Source: Candidatus Magnetominusculus xianensis
Lineage (GTDB): Bacteria > Nitrospirota > Thermodesulfovibrionia > Thermodesulfovibrionales > Magnetobacteriaceae
Length of the DNA stretch: 57,470 nucleotides
Assembly: GCA_001541255.1 (NCBI GenBank)
Contig: LNQR01000117.1
Coordinates: 1 to 57,470 of the forward strand
Direction: 5' to 3'
A program made the position numbers and the translations under genes. Shown one piece after another: positions 16,425 through 25,320 of the stretch; positions within the stretch are counted from its first letter, which is position 1, and each line of letters starts with the position of its first letter. Below the pieces are notes generated by a model. The model saw only the letters and a list, made by a program, of their open reading frames with translations, was not told the origin of the DNA and ran no database searches.

Positions 16425-18059
16425 ATGAGAGCTGAGAGCAGTATTCCCGATGAAAAGCATGTTAGTCTGCTGTACTGGTCTTTTTTTATCCTTACGATAT
16501 TAACCGTTGTCTTTATTCGGCTCAGACTGCTTGGCGTTCCATTGGAAAGAGACGAGGGTGAGTATGCCTACATGGGGCAGCTCATTGCTCAGGGCATCAT
16601 CCCGTATAAAGATGCTTACAGCATGAAACTCCCCGGCACTGCCTTCATGTACTATGTGATTATGTCCATATTCGGCAAGGGTATTGCGGGCATTCATTTA
16701 GGGCTGACAGTCGTAAGTCTGGCTGTCTTGCCAGCATTATTCATGTTAACTAAAAGGCTTATCAGCGAGCGGGCTGCCACTTTAGCATCTGCCTCCTGCG
16801 CAGTCATTTCTGTAAGTGTGCCGGTGTTTGGCCTTATGGCTCACGCTACACATTTTGTTGTTTTTTTTGCCGTTTGGGGCGTTTATTTTTTATATGTGGC
16901 AATAGAAGATAACAAGACATGGCTTTTGGCGGCCTCTGGCCTGTGTTTGGGAATGGCCTTTCTGATGAAACAGCATGGGATATTCTTTATCTTTTTTGCC
17001 ATCACCTATCTCTACATTACGCGGGTCAGCATTAAGAATTTTATAATCAACGCCATTATCCTTACGCTTGCGTCCGCACTGCCGTTTGCGATTACATTGT
17101 TTATAATTTACAGAGGCGGGATGTTAGGTAATTTTTGGTTTTGGTGTTTTACTTACTCTGGTAAATATGTATCAAGTCTGTCGCTATTTGATGGACTGAA
17201 AAGATTTACGACTATGGCGCCAAGAATGGTCAAACATTTTACAGCATTCTGGATTTTTGGCGTTGCAGGTTTCTTTGTCCTGATTAAATCACAAATTAAG
17301 ACCACAGCCCCGCACAGGCTGTTCATTTTGCTTTTTTTTATATTTTCATTCATGTCTATATTGCCGGGTTTATATTTCAGGGAACATTACTTTGTTTTAA
17401 TTATTCCGGCGATTTCTATATCGGCAGCTTATTGCATAGAGCTTCTGAACAACGCGCTGACAGCGAAATTCAAGAATAAGATAATCTATACGCTTCCCAT
17501 TGCCGTATTATTATCAAGCCTGATATTTACATTTACAGTGCAGGGTGAAATATATTTTAAGCTGCCTCCTATGGAGGTATCCCGCAAAATCTACACTTTG
17601 AATCCATTTATCGAATCGGTTAAGATAGCAGAATTTCTCAAAAGCCGCACCAAAGACGGTGACACTATTGCCATATTGGGTTCAGAGCCGCAGATATTAT
17701 TTTATTCCGGTATTCGTTCGGCAACCGGTTATATTTATATGTACGGGCTTATGGAAGACCAGCCGTATAATCTGCAAATGCAAAAGGCGATGACCGCTGA
17801 GATTGAAAAGGCCATGCCTGCCTTCATAGTCTTTGTAAACATCCCGGCATCATGGCTTCCTTTAAAAAACACACCGCTTTACATATTCGATTGGGCAAGA
17901 AATTATATCGAGGCAAACTATGTCCTCACCGGCGTTATAGATTTTATTTATTATGACGATATTGTATACAAATTTGATGCTGAGGCGTTAAACTATAGCC
18001 CGCTGTCAAAAATATATATATGTATTTACAAACTAAAATATGGAGGTGGACATGGGTAA
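16425..18059 (+). CDS. Membrane glycosyltransferase, GT39/PMT-like (ArnT-type GT-C fold)
   Basis: 544 residues with about eleven to twelve membrane spans. The first luminal/periplasmic loop carries ERDEGEYAYMG (acidic catalytic-type Asp-Glu pair) followed by KLPGTAFMYYV, the pattern of Dol-P-Man/ArnT-like GT-C transferases that use polyprenyl-linked sugars. The C-terminal soluble part (about 395-470) is probably periplasmic. Donor and acceptor are unknown. No ribosome binding site precedes the ATG; see the promoter entry. It overlaps the next gene by eight bases. Confidence 0.75.
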   Translation: MRAESSIPDEKHVSLLYWSFFILTILTVVFIRLRLLGVPLERDEGEYAYMGQLIAQGIIPYKDAYSMKLPGTAFMYYVIMSIFGKGIAGIHLGLTVVSLAVLPALFMLTKRLISERAATLASASCAVISVSVPVFGLMAHATHFVVFFAVWGVYFLYVAIEDNKTWLLAASGLCLGMAFLMKQHGIFFIFFAITYLYITRVSIKNFIINAIILTLASALPFAITLFIIYRGGMLGNFWFWCFTYSGKYVSSLSLFDGLKRFTTMAPRMVKHFTAFWIFGVAGFFVLIKSQIKTTAPHRLFILLFFIFSFMSILPGLYFREHYFVLIIPAISISAAYCIELLNNALTAKFKNKIIYTLPIAVLLSSLIFTFTVQGEIYFKLPPMEVSRKIYTLNPFIESVKIAEFLKSRTKDGDTIAILGSEPQILFYSGIRSATGYIYMYGLMEDQPYNLQMQKAMTAEIEKAMPAFIVFVNIPASWLPLKNTPLYIFDWARNYIEANYVLTGVIDFIYYDDIVYKFDAEALNYSPLSKIYICIYKLKYGGGHG

Positions 18060-19128
18060 GGGCACAAAAATAGTTCCGGTGAGCCAGGCGGTTGGTCTTG
18101 TCCTTGCTCACGACATTACTGAAATAAGGCCGGGTGAGTTTAAGGGCAGGGCGTTTAAAAAAGGTCATGTGGTTACAGACCAGGACATAGAACACCTTCA
18201 GAGGCTTGGTAAGGAGAACCTTTTCCTGCTTGACATTGCAGCAGATGAACTCCATGAAAACGATGCTGCTCTGGCTCTGGCTAATGCCCTGACAAGGGAC
18301 CGTACAAGCGGCGTATCCTTCGACCCCGAACCTAAAGAAGGGAAAATAACCCTAATCGCAGAAATCGACGGCCTGTTTAAGGTCAACAAGGACGCACTTC
18401 TGCAGTTCAACATGCTTGGCGATGTGATGTGTGCAACCCTGCATACGAACTCTGTGGTGACCAAAGGCCAAACGGTTGGGGGTGTGCGTGCGATACCGCT
18501 TGTGGTAAAAAAAGAAATCATTGAGAGGGCGCTCAATACCGCTTTGAATAAGGATACCGGTGATGGGCAGGCGCCATTGTCAGTACTGGGGATGAGGCGG
18601 CCTAAGGTTGGGGTTGTCATAACTGGAAACGAGGTCTATACGGGCAAGATACAGGATTCATTTTTGCCTGTGGTCAGGAATAAGATAAAACAATTTAACG
18701 GTCTTATTGTTGGGCAGTACTTCGCTCCGGACGACGAGGCGTTCATAGCAGGGAAACTTACAGAGCTTGCGGCAGGCGGGGCAGACCTGCTGATAACTAC
18801 CGGTGGACTTTCAGTTGACCCTGATGATGTCACCTCGGCAGCAGTGCGCAGACTGCCGGTTACAGACGTGTTTTACGGTACAGCGGTGCTTCCCGGCGCC
18901 ATGTTTTTGATTGCGTATATGAAGAAACCCACCGGTGACGGGCTGATTCCAATACTATGTATGCCGGCCTGCGGTATGTACCACAAGATAACGGTGTTTG
19001 ACCTGTTGCTGCCGCGCGTGCTGGCTGGTGAGTACATTGACAGAGGCGCACTTGCTGAGATGGGACACGGCGGCCTGTGTTTGAACTGTAAGGAATGCAA
19101 GTATCCTGTCTGCTCATTTGGGAAATAA
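18052..19128 (+). CDS. MoeA/MoaB-like molybdopterin-binding protein
   Basis: 358 residues from the ATG at 18052, preceded by GGAGG; an ATG four codons earlier has no site. Residues about 180-330 form the MoaB/MogA/MoeA-type domain (VGVVITGNEVYTG, TTGGLSVDPDD), which binds molybdopterin. The C-terminal tail has a cysteine cluster CLNCKECKYPVC, likely a metal site, as in the molybdopterin-binding proteins of many anaerobes. It is a plausible cofactor helper for the molybdenum or tungsten formate dehydrogenase encoded at 35985-38678 (inference). Confidence 0.8.
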   Translation: MGKGTKIVPVSQAVGLVLAHDITEIRPGEFKGRAFKKGHVVTDQDIEHLQRLGKENLFLLDIAADELHENDAALALANALTRDRTSGVSFDPEPKEGKITLIAEIDGLFKVNKDALLQFNMLGDVMCATLHTNSVVTKGQTVGGVRAIPLVVKKEIIERALNTALNKDTGDGQAPLSVLGMRRPKVGVVITGNEVYTGKIQDSFLPVVRNKIKQFNGLIVGQYFAPDDEAFIAGKLTELAAGGADLLITTGGLSVDPDDVTSAAVRRLPVTDVFYGTAVLPGAMFLIAYMKKPTGDGLIPILCMPACGMYHKITVFDLLLPRVLAGEYIDRGALAEMGHGGLCLNCKECKYPVCSFGK

Positions 19129-19153
19129 CGGCAGCGACTGCTGCTGACGCCTC

Positions 19154-19182
19154 TTGACCTGTACGTCTATATGTCGTACAAT
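19154..19182 (+). promoter_or_regulatory. Promoter with embedded palindromic operator
   Basis: TTGACC (19154-19159), 17-base spacer, TACAAT (19177-19182). The spacer is spanned by an inverted repeat TGTACG (19160-19165) and CGTACA (19175-19180), placed where the ribbon-helix-helix antitoxin encoded next could repress its own promoter. Confidence 0.6.
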
Positions 19183-19204
19183 ATGAAAATAGGAGGTAAA
19201 TACT

Positions 19205-19492
19205 ATGCCATCAACGGAATTTAATCCGAAAGGTGAACGCTTGGAGGCTAGGGTCAGCAGCGAACAAAAACGCTTATTTAAACGGGCAGCGCAACTGCAG
19301 GGCAGCACATTGACTGATTTTGTTGTATCCACGCTGCAAGCTGTGGCAACAAAAGTCGTCAAGGAACATGATGAGGTTATGGTGCTGGATGAGCAAGACA
19401 GCAAAATCTTCCTCTCGGCGCTGTTGGATACCGAATTACCATCCGGCCGACTAAAGAAAGCGGCAGAACATTATAAAAAGATAATGGATTGA
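19205..19492 (+). CDS. DUF1778-type (TacA-like) antitoxin
   Basis: 95 residues. The N-terminal ribbon-helix-helix part (ERLEARVSSEQKRLFKRAAQLQG) and the VLDEQDSKIFLSALLD segment are typical of DUF1778/TacA antitoxins, which bind DNA and neutralise a GNAT-family acetyltransferase toxin that blocks aminoacylated tRNA. GGAGG is 9 bases upstream. The partner toxin is only a stub directly downstream, so this antitoxin appears to be an orphan. Confidence 0.85.
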   Translation: MPSTEFNPKGERLEARVSSEQKRLFKRAAQLQGSTLTDFVVSTLQAVATKVVKEHDEVMVLDEQDSKIFLSALLDTELPSGRLKKAAEHYKKIMD

Positions 19493-19493
19493 C

Positions 19494-19583
19494 ATGCCAG
19501 GATTCTTATCCTGTAACAAAGCTATTGTGCCGCTTAACAAGCATCACTATCGGGAGCCTTTCCAAAAATGTTTCTCTGAATAA
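19494..19583 (+). pseudogene. Truncated TacT-like GNAT toxin start
   Basis: 29 codons beginning one base after the antitoxin stop. The residues IVPLNKHHYREPF match the usual start of TacT toxins (PL.K.HDR..F.CG..LD). The frame stops before the CG..LD element and no acetyltransferase domain follows before the pilB stop. I read it as a deleted toxin. Confidence 0.55.
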
Positions 19584-19615
19584 CTCATTTTGGGCAGCAG
19601 AGTCAGTTTACGGTT

Positions 19616-21427
19616 TTACGTCATAAATATGACCTCTTCGTAGGTGGTGATGCCCTCGAGCATTTTACGAATTGCGGCCTGGCGCAGGGTTATCATCCCA
19701 TCGGCTGCTGCTGCACTGTATATGGCATTGAGGTCGGCATTGTCCGAAAGTGTCCTTCTCACCCTCTCTGTAAACTCCATCACCTCAAAGATAGCGGTTC
19801 GGCCCCTGTAGCCTGTGCCGCGGCACTCTATACAGCCCTCGCCGTAACTTATTGTGTGTGTGGTATTTTTATCCAGTTGCAGATATCCCGCTTCGTCCTC
19901 TGTCAACACACGCTGGCGCTTACAGTGTATGCATATCTTTCTGACAAGACGCTGGGCGATTACACCTATGAGCGTTGAACAGATGAGAAATGACTGAATG
20001 CCCAGGTCTAAAAGACGTGTAATAGAGGACGGGGAGTCGTTTGTGTGCAGCGTTGAGAGGACGAGGTGCCCGGTAAGGGCAGATTGAATGGCGTTGTCTG
20101 CGGTCTCCTTGTCTCTTATCTCACCAACCATGATGATGTCAGGGTCCTGACGCAGGATGGTGCGAAGCATTGTGGCAAATGTAACACCGATTGACTGCTG
20201 TACGCTGACCTGATTAAACTCCTCGATGACCATCTCGATAGGTTCTTCTATTGTTACAATGTTTATTTCGGGGCTGGACAACACCCTCAGTGATGAGTAC
20301 AGAGTGGTCGTCTTGCCGCTTCCCGTTGGGCCTGTGACTAATATTATGCCGTTTGGCCTTTTGATAAATGAATCATACAGTTTATACTCACGGGGATAAA
20401 AGCCCAGTTTTTCAATATCCTGCATAAGCATATCGGGGTCGAATATTCTTATGACAATCTTCTCGCCAAAGGCCGTCGGCAGCGTTGATACTCGCAGCTC
20501 AAGCTCCTTGTCCTTGTGATTGGTTTTTATTCTGCCGTCTTGCGGGCGGCGTTTTTCAGTTATATCCATTCGGGAGAGCATTTTTATTCGCGAGGTTATA
20601 GGGGCGTGAACTGCCTTCGGGGTTGAGTGAACTGTATGGAGGATGCCGTCGATACGCAGTCTCACTATGGATTTTTCTCTTTTTGGCTCGATGTGTATAT
20701 CGCTTGCCCGCTGTTCAAAGGCGTACTGAAAGAGATACGTTACAGCCCTGACTATGTGTGAGTCTGTGGCCTCAATTTCCCCTTGTCCTTTGAGTTTTAC
20801 GAACTGCTCAAGGTTCCCAAGGTCAACGCCGGGCTGCATCTCTGCCTGTGCCGCCGCTATTGAGGAATGAAACCCGAAAAACTCCCTGACGATTCTCAGC
20901 ACATCGGTCTTTGAGCTTAACACGAGGCGTGTCTTTAGATTCTTTGCGTGTTTGAGGCTCTCTACTGCCTCCATATCGTATGGGTCTATTACAGCCAGCG
21001 TGATTACCCCGGCAGTGTTCTCAACCGGCACTATCATATGCCTTAAGGCGAAGGGGCGTGGGATATGCCCTGTTACCACATCAAGCGCGAGTTTAATTGG
21101 GTCAAGCTTCTTGTACGGTATGCCTGTCTCTGTGGCTATTACTTCGGTTATGGTGTCTTCGTTGAGAAGTTTGCCCTTTGCGCCAGGTATCTCAAGCTCT
21201 AAGGCGGCAATTGCCTCAGCCGGAGTAATGACCCCGATGCCCTGTGAGGAGTTCTTAGCACCACCGGCTTCGTTAAGCTGCTGCAGCCTGAGTATCAGCT
21301 CCTCGCCCCTTGCCACGATGTCTGTGTATCGCTCTTGTGTTATCAACCGCCTTTTCAGCAGGAAGGAGGCAACTGTTTCAACTGTCAGGCGTTTCTTCGA
21401 TGATTTGTCGGGCTGCCTAGTTGTCAC
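19616..21427 (-). CDS. GspE/PilB-type pilus assembly or secretion ATPase
   Basis: 603 residues, the full-length form. N-terminal MshEN/GSPII_E-type domain (about 95-185), core with ASDIHIEP (242-249), Walker A GPTGSGKTTT (366-375), Asp box TIEEPIE, Walker B DPDIIMVGEIRD, intact His box TGHLVLSTLHTND, and a zinc site CIHC...CIEC in the C-terminal domain. All catalytic residues are intact, unlike the two PilT-like proteins at 1763-3998. It powers pilus extension or type II secretion. It is encoded seven bases after larB with no pilus genes adjacent. Confidence 0.93.
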   Translation of the reverse strand: MTTRQPDKSSKKRLTVETVASFLLKRRLITQERYTDIVARGEELILRLQQLNEAGGAKNSSQGIGVITPAEAIAALELEIPGAKGKLLNEDTITEVIATETGIPYKKLDPIKLALDVVTGHIPRPFALRHMIVPVENTAGVITLAVIDPYDMEAVESLKHAKNLKTRLVLSSKTDVLRIVREFFGFHSSIAAAQAEMQPGVDLGNLEQFVKLKGQGEIEATDSHIVRAVTYLFQYAFEQRASDIHIEPKREKSIVRLRIDGILHTVHSTPKAVHAPITSRIKMLSRMDITEKRRPQDGRIKTNHKDKELELRVSTLPTAFGEKIVIRIFDPDMLMQDIEKLGFYPREYKLYDSFIKRPNGIILVTGPTGSGKTTTLYSSLRVLSSPEINIVTIEEPIEMVIEEFNQVSVQQSIGVTFATMLRTILRQDPDIIMVGEIRDKETADNAIQSALTGHLVLSTLHTNDSPSSITRLLDLGIQSFLICSTLIGVIAQRLVRKICIHCKRQRVLTEDEAGYLQLDKNTTHTISYGEGCIECRGTGYRGRTAIFEVMEFTERVRRTLSDNADLNAIYSAAAADGMITLRQAAIRKMLEGITTYEEVIFMT

Positions 21428-21433
21428 GGGTTG

Positions 21434-22180
21434 TCAACCGCGCTCCGCCAGGGTATTTATCTTATGAGCAAGGCACCCAGCCCCAAAACCATTGTCTATG
21501 TTCATAACCGCTATACCGGGCACACAGGAATTCAGCATTGCAAACATGGGCGTTAGTCCGTTTAAATTAACGCCGTATCCCACAGAGGTTGGCACTGCTA
21601 TGACTGGTTTGTCTATAAGCGCCCCTACTACTGAGGGCAGCGCGCCTTCCATCCCCGCTGCTACGATTACTACATTGGCGCCTTCAAAAATACCCATGTT
21701 GTTAAGCAGCCTGTGCAGTCCTGCAACCCCGACATCATAGAGCTTCTCCACCTTGCTTCCCAGAAAAGAGGCCGTCACCGATGCCTCCTCGCAAACCGGT
21801 ATGTCCGCCGTGCCCGCGCTGACTGCAACGATTCGTCCCAGTTGTGTGCGCCCCTGTCCTGCCTCGATTATCCTCGATGCGGCATAGTACCTTGCGCCAT
21901 CGATTTCAAGGCCGTCGTATATCTCCTGTGATGCCCTGGTTATCAGCACCCTGCCGCTCATTTTATATATCCTGCGGGCTATTTCGATGGCATCCCCGGC
22001 GGTTTTCCCTTCTCCATATATAACCTCTGCAATGCCGCCTCTGAGGTGCCTGTGATGGTCTATTTTCGCAAACTCAAGGTCTTCATAAGGCAGATGTTTT
22101 AGCTTATTCAGCGCCTCGTCAACGGTGGTTTGGCCGCCTTGTAGTGAGACAAGCAGTGCCTTAATCGCCTCTTTATCCAT
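21434..22180 (-). CDS. larB: Nickel-pincer cofactor biosynthesis protein LarB
   Basis: 248 residues. LarB carboxylates and hydrolyses nicotinic acid adenine dinucleotide at the start of nickel-pincer nucleotide synthesis. Recognisable PurE-like core: VSAGTADIPVCEEA, GVAGLHRLL, AAGMEGALPSVV, VPTSVGYG. I place the start at 22180 because GAGGAG lies just upstream; an ATG five codons earlier overlaps the gpsA stop. No larC, larE or larA is in the window. Confidence 0.9.
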   Translation of the reverse strand: MDKEAIKALLVSLQGGQTTVDEALNKLKHLPYEDLEFAKIDHHRHLRGGIAEVIYGEGKTAGDAIEIARRIYKMSGRVLITRASQEIYDGLEIDGARYYAASRIIEAGQGRTQLGRIVAVSAGTADIPVCEEASVTASFLGSKVEKLYDVGVAGLHRLLNNMGIFEGANVVIVAAGMEGALPSVVGALIDKPVIAVPTSVGYGVNLNGLTPMFAMLNSCVPGIAVMNIDNGFGAGCLAHKINTLAERG

Positions 22181-22212
22181 GTCTGAACTCCTCATCCATG
22201 CCTGAACTCCTC
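22175..22212. repeat. 19-bp tandem duplication at the gpsA/larB junction
   Basis: Two adjacent 19-base units (22175-22193, 22194-22212) differing at one base. Each contains, on the minus strand, GAGGAG and an ATG. The copy supplies the larB ribosome site and start. Confidence 0.85.
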
Positions 22213-23190
22213 TTTCAACTCCCTTGACATGAGATGCCGTACAGCCGCAGCCGGGTCCCTGGATTCATGAATCACTCTATAAACCTGTTCGACAATAGGC
22301 ATTTCCACACCGGCACGGTTGGCAAGCGCAAAGGCCGATGCTGAGGTCTCAACACCCTCTGCCACTGCCTTCATATCAGAGAGGATTTCAGCCGGAGTCT
22401 CACCCCTGCCCAGGCGCAGACCCACCGTATAGTTTCTCGACAGATTTCCTGTGCATGTCAGCACAAGGTCTCCCAGACCGCTGAGTCCGGAAAATGTGTT
22501 TTCCTTAGCCCCAAGCACTACACCAAGCCTGATTATCTCTGACAGCCCCCGTGTAATCAATGCAGCACGGGCATTAAGCCCCAGCCCCAGCCCGTCACAT
22601 ATGCCGGAGGCTATTGCAATGACGTTTTTCAGCGCCCCGCCAAGCTCAACCCCTATAATATCCTCGTTCGTATAGACCCTGAAATACTCAGTGTAGAACA
22701 TCTCCTGTAGCGCATGTCCGTATTTAGAGTGGCTTGCAATGGCGAGGGTGATGGCCGTTGGCCTTTTCTTTGCCACCTCATCGGCAAAACTCGGCCCGGA
22801 GAGTACTGCTATTTCATTGCCGGTGAATTCTCTGATTATTGCAGAGGCGGTTTTAAGCGTACCGCGCTCTATCCCCTTTGCAGCGGTAACAATAAGCGTG
22901 TCAGGGGCAATAGATGCCTGCACTTGTAATATGCCCCTGATAAACTGTGTCGGCACAACGAGTATGATATACTCTGCCGCCCCAACCGCTTCTATCAGGT
23001 TGTCTGTTGGTATGAGCCGTGCTGAGAGCTTCAGGCCGGGCATAAATAACTTGTTTTCCCCTGTCTCCTTAATGGATTCAACGGTCTCCTTCTCGTATGC
23101 CCACAGACGAACCTCATTGCCCTTTAATGCCAGCAGATTTGCTATAACTGTTCCCCAGCTGCCGGCCCCTATGACGCTTACTGTATTCAC
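22192..23190 (-). CDS. gpsA: Glycerol-3-phosphate dehydrogenase [NAD(P)+]
   Basis: 332 residues, standard length. N-terminal dinucleotide-binding motif GAGSWGT (8-14), the conserved LSGPSFA.E and the catalytic Lys region GALKNVIAIASG. It reduces dihydroxyacetone phosphate to sn-glycerol-3-phosphate for phospholipid synthesis. First gene of a gpsA-larB-pilB run; its final residues are encoded in the tandem duplication. Confidence 0.95.
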   Translation of the reverse strand: MNTVSVIGAGSWGTVIANLLALKGNEVRLWAYEKETVESIKETGENKLFMPGLKLSARLIPTDNLIEAVGAAEYIILVVPTQFIRGILQVQASIAPDTLIVTAAKGIERGTLKTASAIIREFTGNEIAVLSGPSFADEVAKKRPTAITLAIASHSKYGHALQEMFYTEYFRVYTNEDIIGVELGGALKNVIAIASGICDGLGLGLNARAALITRGLSEIIRLGVVLGAKENTFSGLSGLGDLVLTCTGNLSRNYTVGLRLGRGETPAEILSDMKAVAEGVETSASAFALANRAGVEMPIVEQVYRVIHESRDPAAAVRHLMSRELKEEFRHG

Positions 23191-23253
23191 TCTGCCTATA
23201 TCTTATAACTTATTTGCATAAAATTAAAACCGCTGGCAATACTTTATTTGCGC

Positions 23254-25131
23254 TCACAATATCCCTATTGCAGCGTGGTGGAGGTGTTGAAAACCACTAA
23301 GACGGTCGTCCTTGTCGTCGATTTGCCATTCCTGCTGCCCCCCTGTCTCGATGTCAACCAGACCTATTGTCCTTGAAGAGAACACATCATTCTGAAAGGT
23401 GCAGTAGGTATATGCCATATAGCCGTTGTTTATCTGACACGATGCTGCCCGAATGTCCCCTGATAAGGTGTTTTTAATCAGACCGCCATTCTTTATTCTA
23501 TACACGATGTAGTATGTTGTAACCGTAGGGTTGCTTATATGCTTAATTACCGGGTTAGGGATTGTGCCGTCGTTTACGGTTGGCGTATCGTTTGATTCCA
23601 TGAAATACACATAGCTCTTCTGATATATGATAATAAAGGTATTCGCGCCGTCCATGTTATCGAAGGCCATGACGTGTATATCCCTGTAGCCTTCTTTTCC
23701 GGCCTCGTGCCTTTCCCCAACAGAAATCGGCCACATGCGTACATTGTTGCGCCCTGTTGAGGTGTTAAAAAATTCTTCAACCTTTACTGTGGCATTAAAC
23801 TTACCGGGGCCTGTCATGCCTCCGCTTGCTGATACAGCCCCGTCTACAAAGCCCCCATGCGCATCCCCTGAGTGACTTACCAGCGTCATCCCTGGAATCG
23901 CACCCGGTATCCAGTCAAGCCGGTTACTGTCATATCTTGATTCCTCGTATTGTGTCTCTTCGATTTCCATCTCCCCCACCATCAGCCTCTCTGTCCTTTT
24001 ACACAGGACATCAAAGATTGCTGTCTGGCCGTTATAAACCCATGTATCTGAGGTTACAAAGAATTCCGGTGGCGTCTTATCCAGATACCACCTGTTTGTC
24101 ACTTCTAAGTTCAAGGTAAATGGATGCTGCACATTGCTGCCCCTGATAATTTTATTGCTTTCGATTTTTACAAGGGCGTTGTCTTTATCAAAAACGTCTA
24201 TTACCTGATGGGTCTTCCAGTTGTATCCTGTCTGCCAGGGGGTGCCGGTTATATAGTCGCTGCCTATGAGCTTGCCGGTAACATAGCTGCTGTCTTGCGG
24301 TGTTGATTTATATGCTATCTCGTTTTTCCAGAGCTGATAGAACTCCTCATCAGGGTACAGGGTCAACTCCCTGTACATCACACCAGTGCCAAGCAATGTC
24401 TGCTGATTTTTAAACATGCAGGCATTTATATAGCCGTCACTGTCAGTTGTGTATGGGTGTCTGCTGCCGGATATACGCATTAACTGTGCGGCATCTTCTA
24501 TAAATTTATCCTTCCCGTTTACTTGTGTTTTTGTCCAGTTGCTGACATAGTGGCTGCCTACGATTCTCTGCTGATATAACACTACTAAAGTCGAACTCCA
24601 CGATGTCTTCATAAATTCTGCATTGTCTATTGTGCCGTTATAGACATAAATAGAAGGCAGCTCTGCCGCATAGACCCCATCACCAGAGTGGATGTTCAGC
24701 GTAAGACCAGTGTCTGAGATTGTCAGTCCGTCTCCCATCATACCATCAGGAGTTAATGCAGCCACATCATCGCTGCTGTTGTCATACTTATAGAGCAGTG
24801 CCCTGTAGTCCCTACCGTTGTCCTCTCCAGTTGTGACATAGACTAATTCGTAACCATAGGCGTCAGGCTCAGTGGATGTGTCTCTTATGTATATGAGCAG
24901 GACACGGGCCTTAGCAGACTTCCCTGTGATTCGAATATAATCCATGCCGGGGATAGATTTGACTAATATCTCCGCATCACCTGTGTCTATGACGCGATTG
25001 TCAATAGAAATGCCCCTCATGGCCATCAAACGCTTCATTTCTCTGAGTTTGTTTTTTGCAAATGACAGATAGACCTCACCGCCTTCGATGTCGAGCCTCA
25101 ACGGATTATTTTCGTTTGCAAGGTATTGCAT
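23254..25131 (-). CDS. Unidentified 625-residue protein
   Basis: I do not recognise this protein. It has no signal peptide and no membrane span, and is rich in beta-prone, aromatic and Gly/Asp/Thr stretches, which suggests a large beta-structured protein. It starts with a short helical region (about 28-42) after a GGEVYLSF strand. GGGGG lies upstream of the ATG. It is transcribed as a single gene, followed by gpsA 64 bases on. The texture resembles large phage- or surface-type beta proteins, but no phage genes are near and there is no export signal, so that is only an impression. Confidence 0.8.
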   Translation of the reverse strand: MQYLANENNPLRLDIEGGEVYLSFAKNKLREMKRLMAMRGISIDNRVIDTGDAEILVKSIPGMDYIRITGKSAKARVLLIYIRDTSTEPDAYGYELVYVTTGEDNGRDYRALLYKYDNSSDDVAALTPDGMMGDGLTISDTGLTLNIHSGDGVYAAELPSIYVYNGTIDNAEFMKTSWSSTLVVLYQQRIVGSHYVSNWTKTQVNGKDKFIEDAAQLMRISGSRHPYTTDSDGYINACMFKNQQTLLGTGVMYRELTLYPDEEFYQLWKNEIAYKSTPQDSSYVTGKLIGSDYITGTPWQTGYNWKTHQVIDVFDKDNALVKIESNKIIRGSNVQHPFTLNLEVTNRWYLDKTPPEFFVTSDTWVYNGQTAIFDVLCKRTERLMVGEMEIEETQYEESRYDSNRLDWIPGAIPGMTLVSHSGDAHGGFVDGAVSASGGMTGPGKFNATVKVEEFFNTSTGRNNVRMWPISVGERHEAGKEGYRDIHVMAFDNMDGANTFIIIYQKSYVYFMESNDTPTVNDGTIPNPVIKHISNPTVTTYYIVYRIKNGGLIKNTLSGDIRAASCQINNGYMAYTYCTFQNDVFSSRTIGLVDIETGGQQEWQIDDKDDRLSGFQHLHHAAIGIL

Positions 25132-25290
25132 AGTTCCCCCTCAGACAAAAAATGATTCAGGCAGCCGCCCTCATCTGGCACATAAGCATTACCAGATAAT
25201 CTATAGTAACACAATAAATGTTAATTGTCAAGCAAATAATATTACTGAAGCGTGGAGGCAGCAGCTATTATTGTTTTTGCAGGCTGCTAT

Positions 25291-25320
25291 GTGCTGTTAT
25301 GTGCTGTTATGTGCTGTTAT
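25291..25320. repeat. Three exact 10-bp tandem repeats
   Basis: GTGCTGTTAT repeated three times, preceded by a near copy. The array runs into the stop codon of the regulator gene encoded on the minus strand. Confidence 0.85.

Noticed and set aside
25291..25320. Tandem repeats as a CRISPR array
   Set aside because: Units are 10 bases without spacers.
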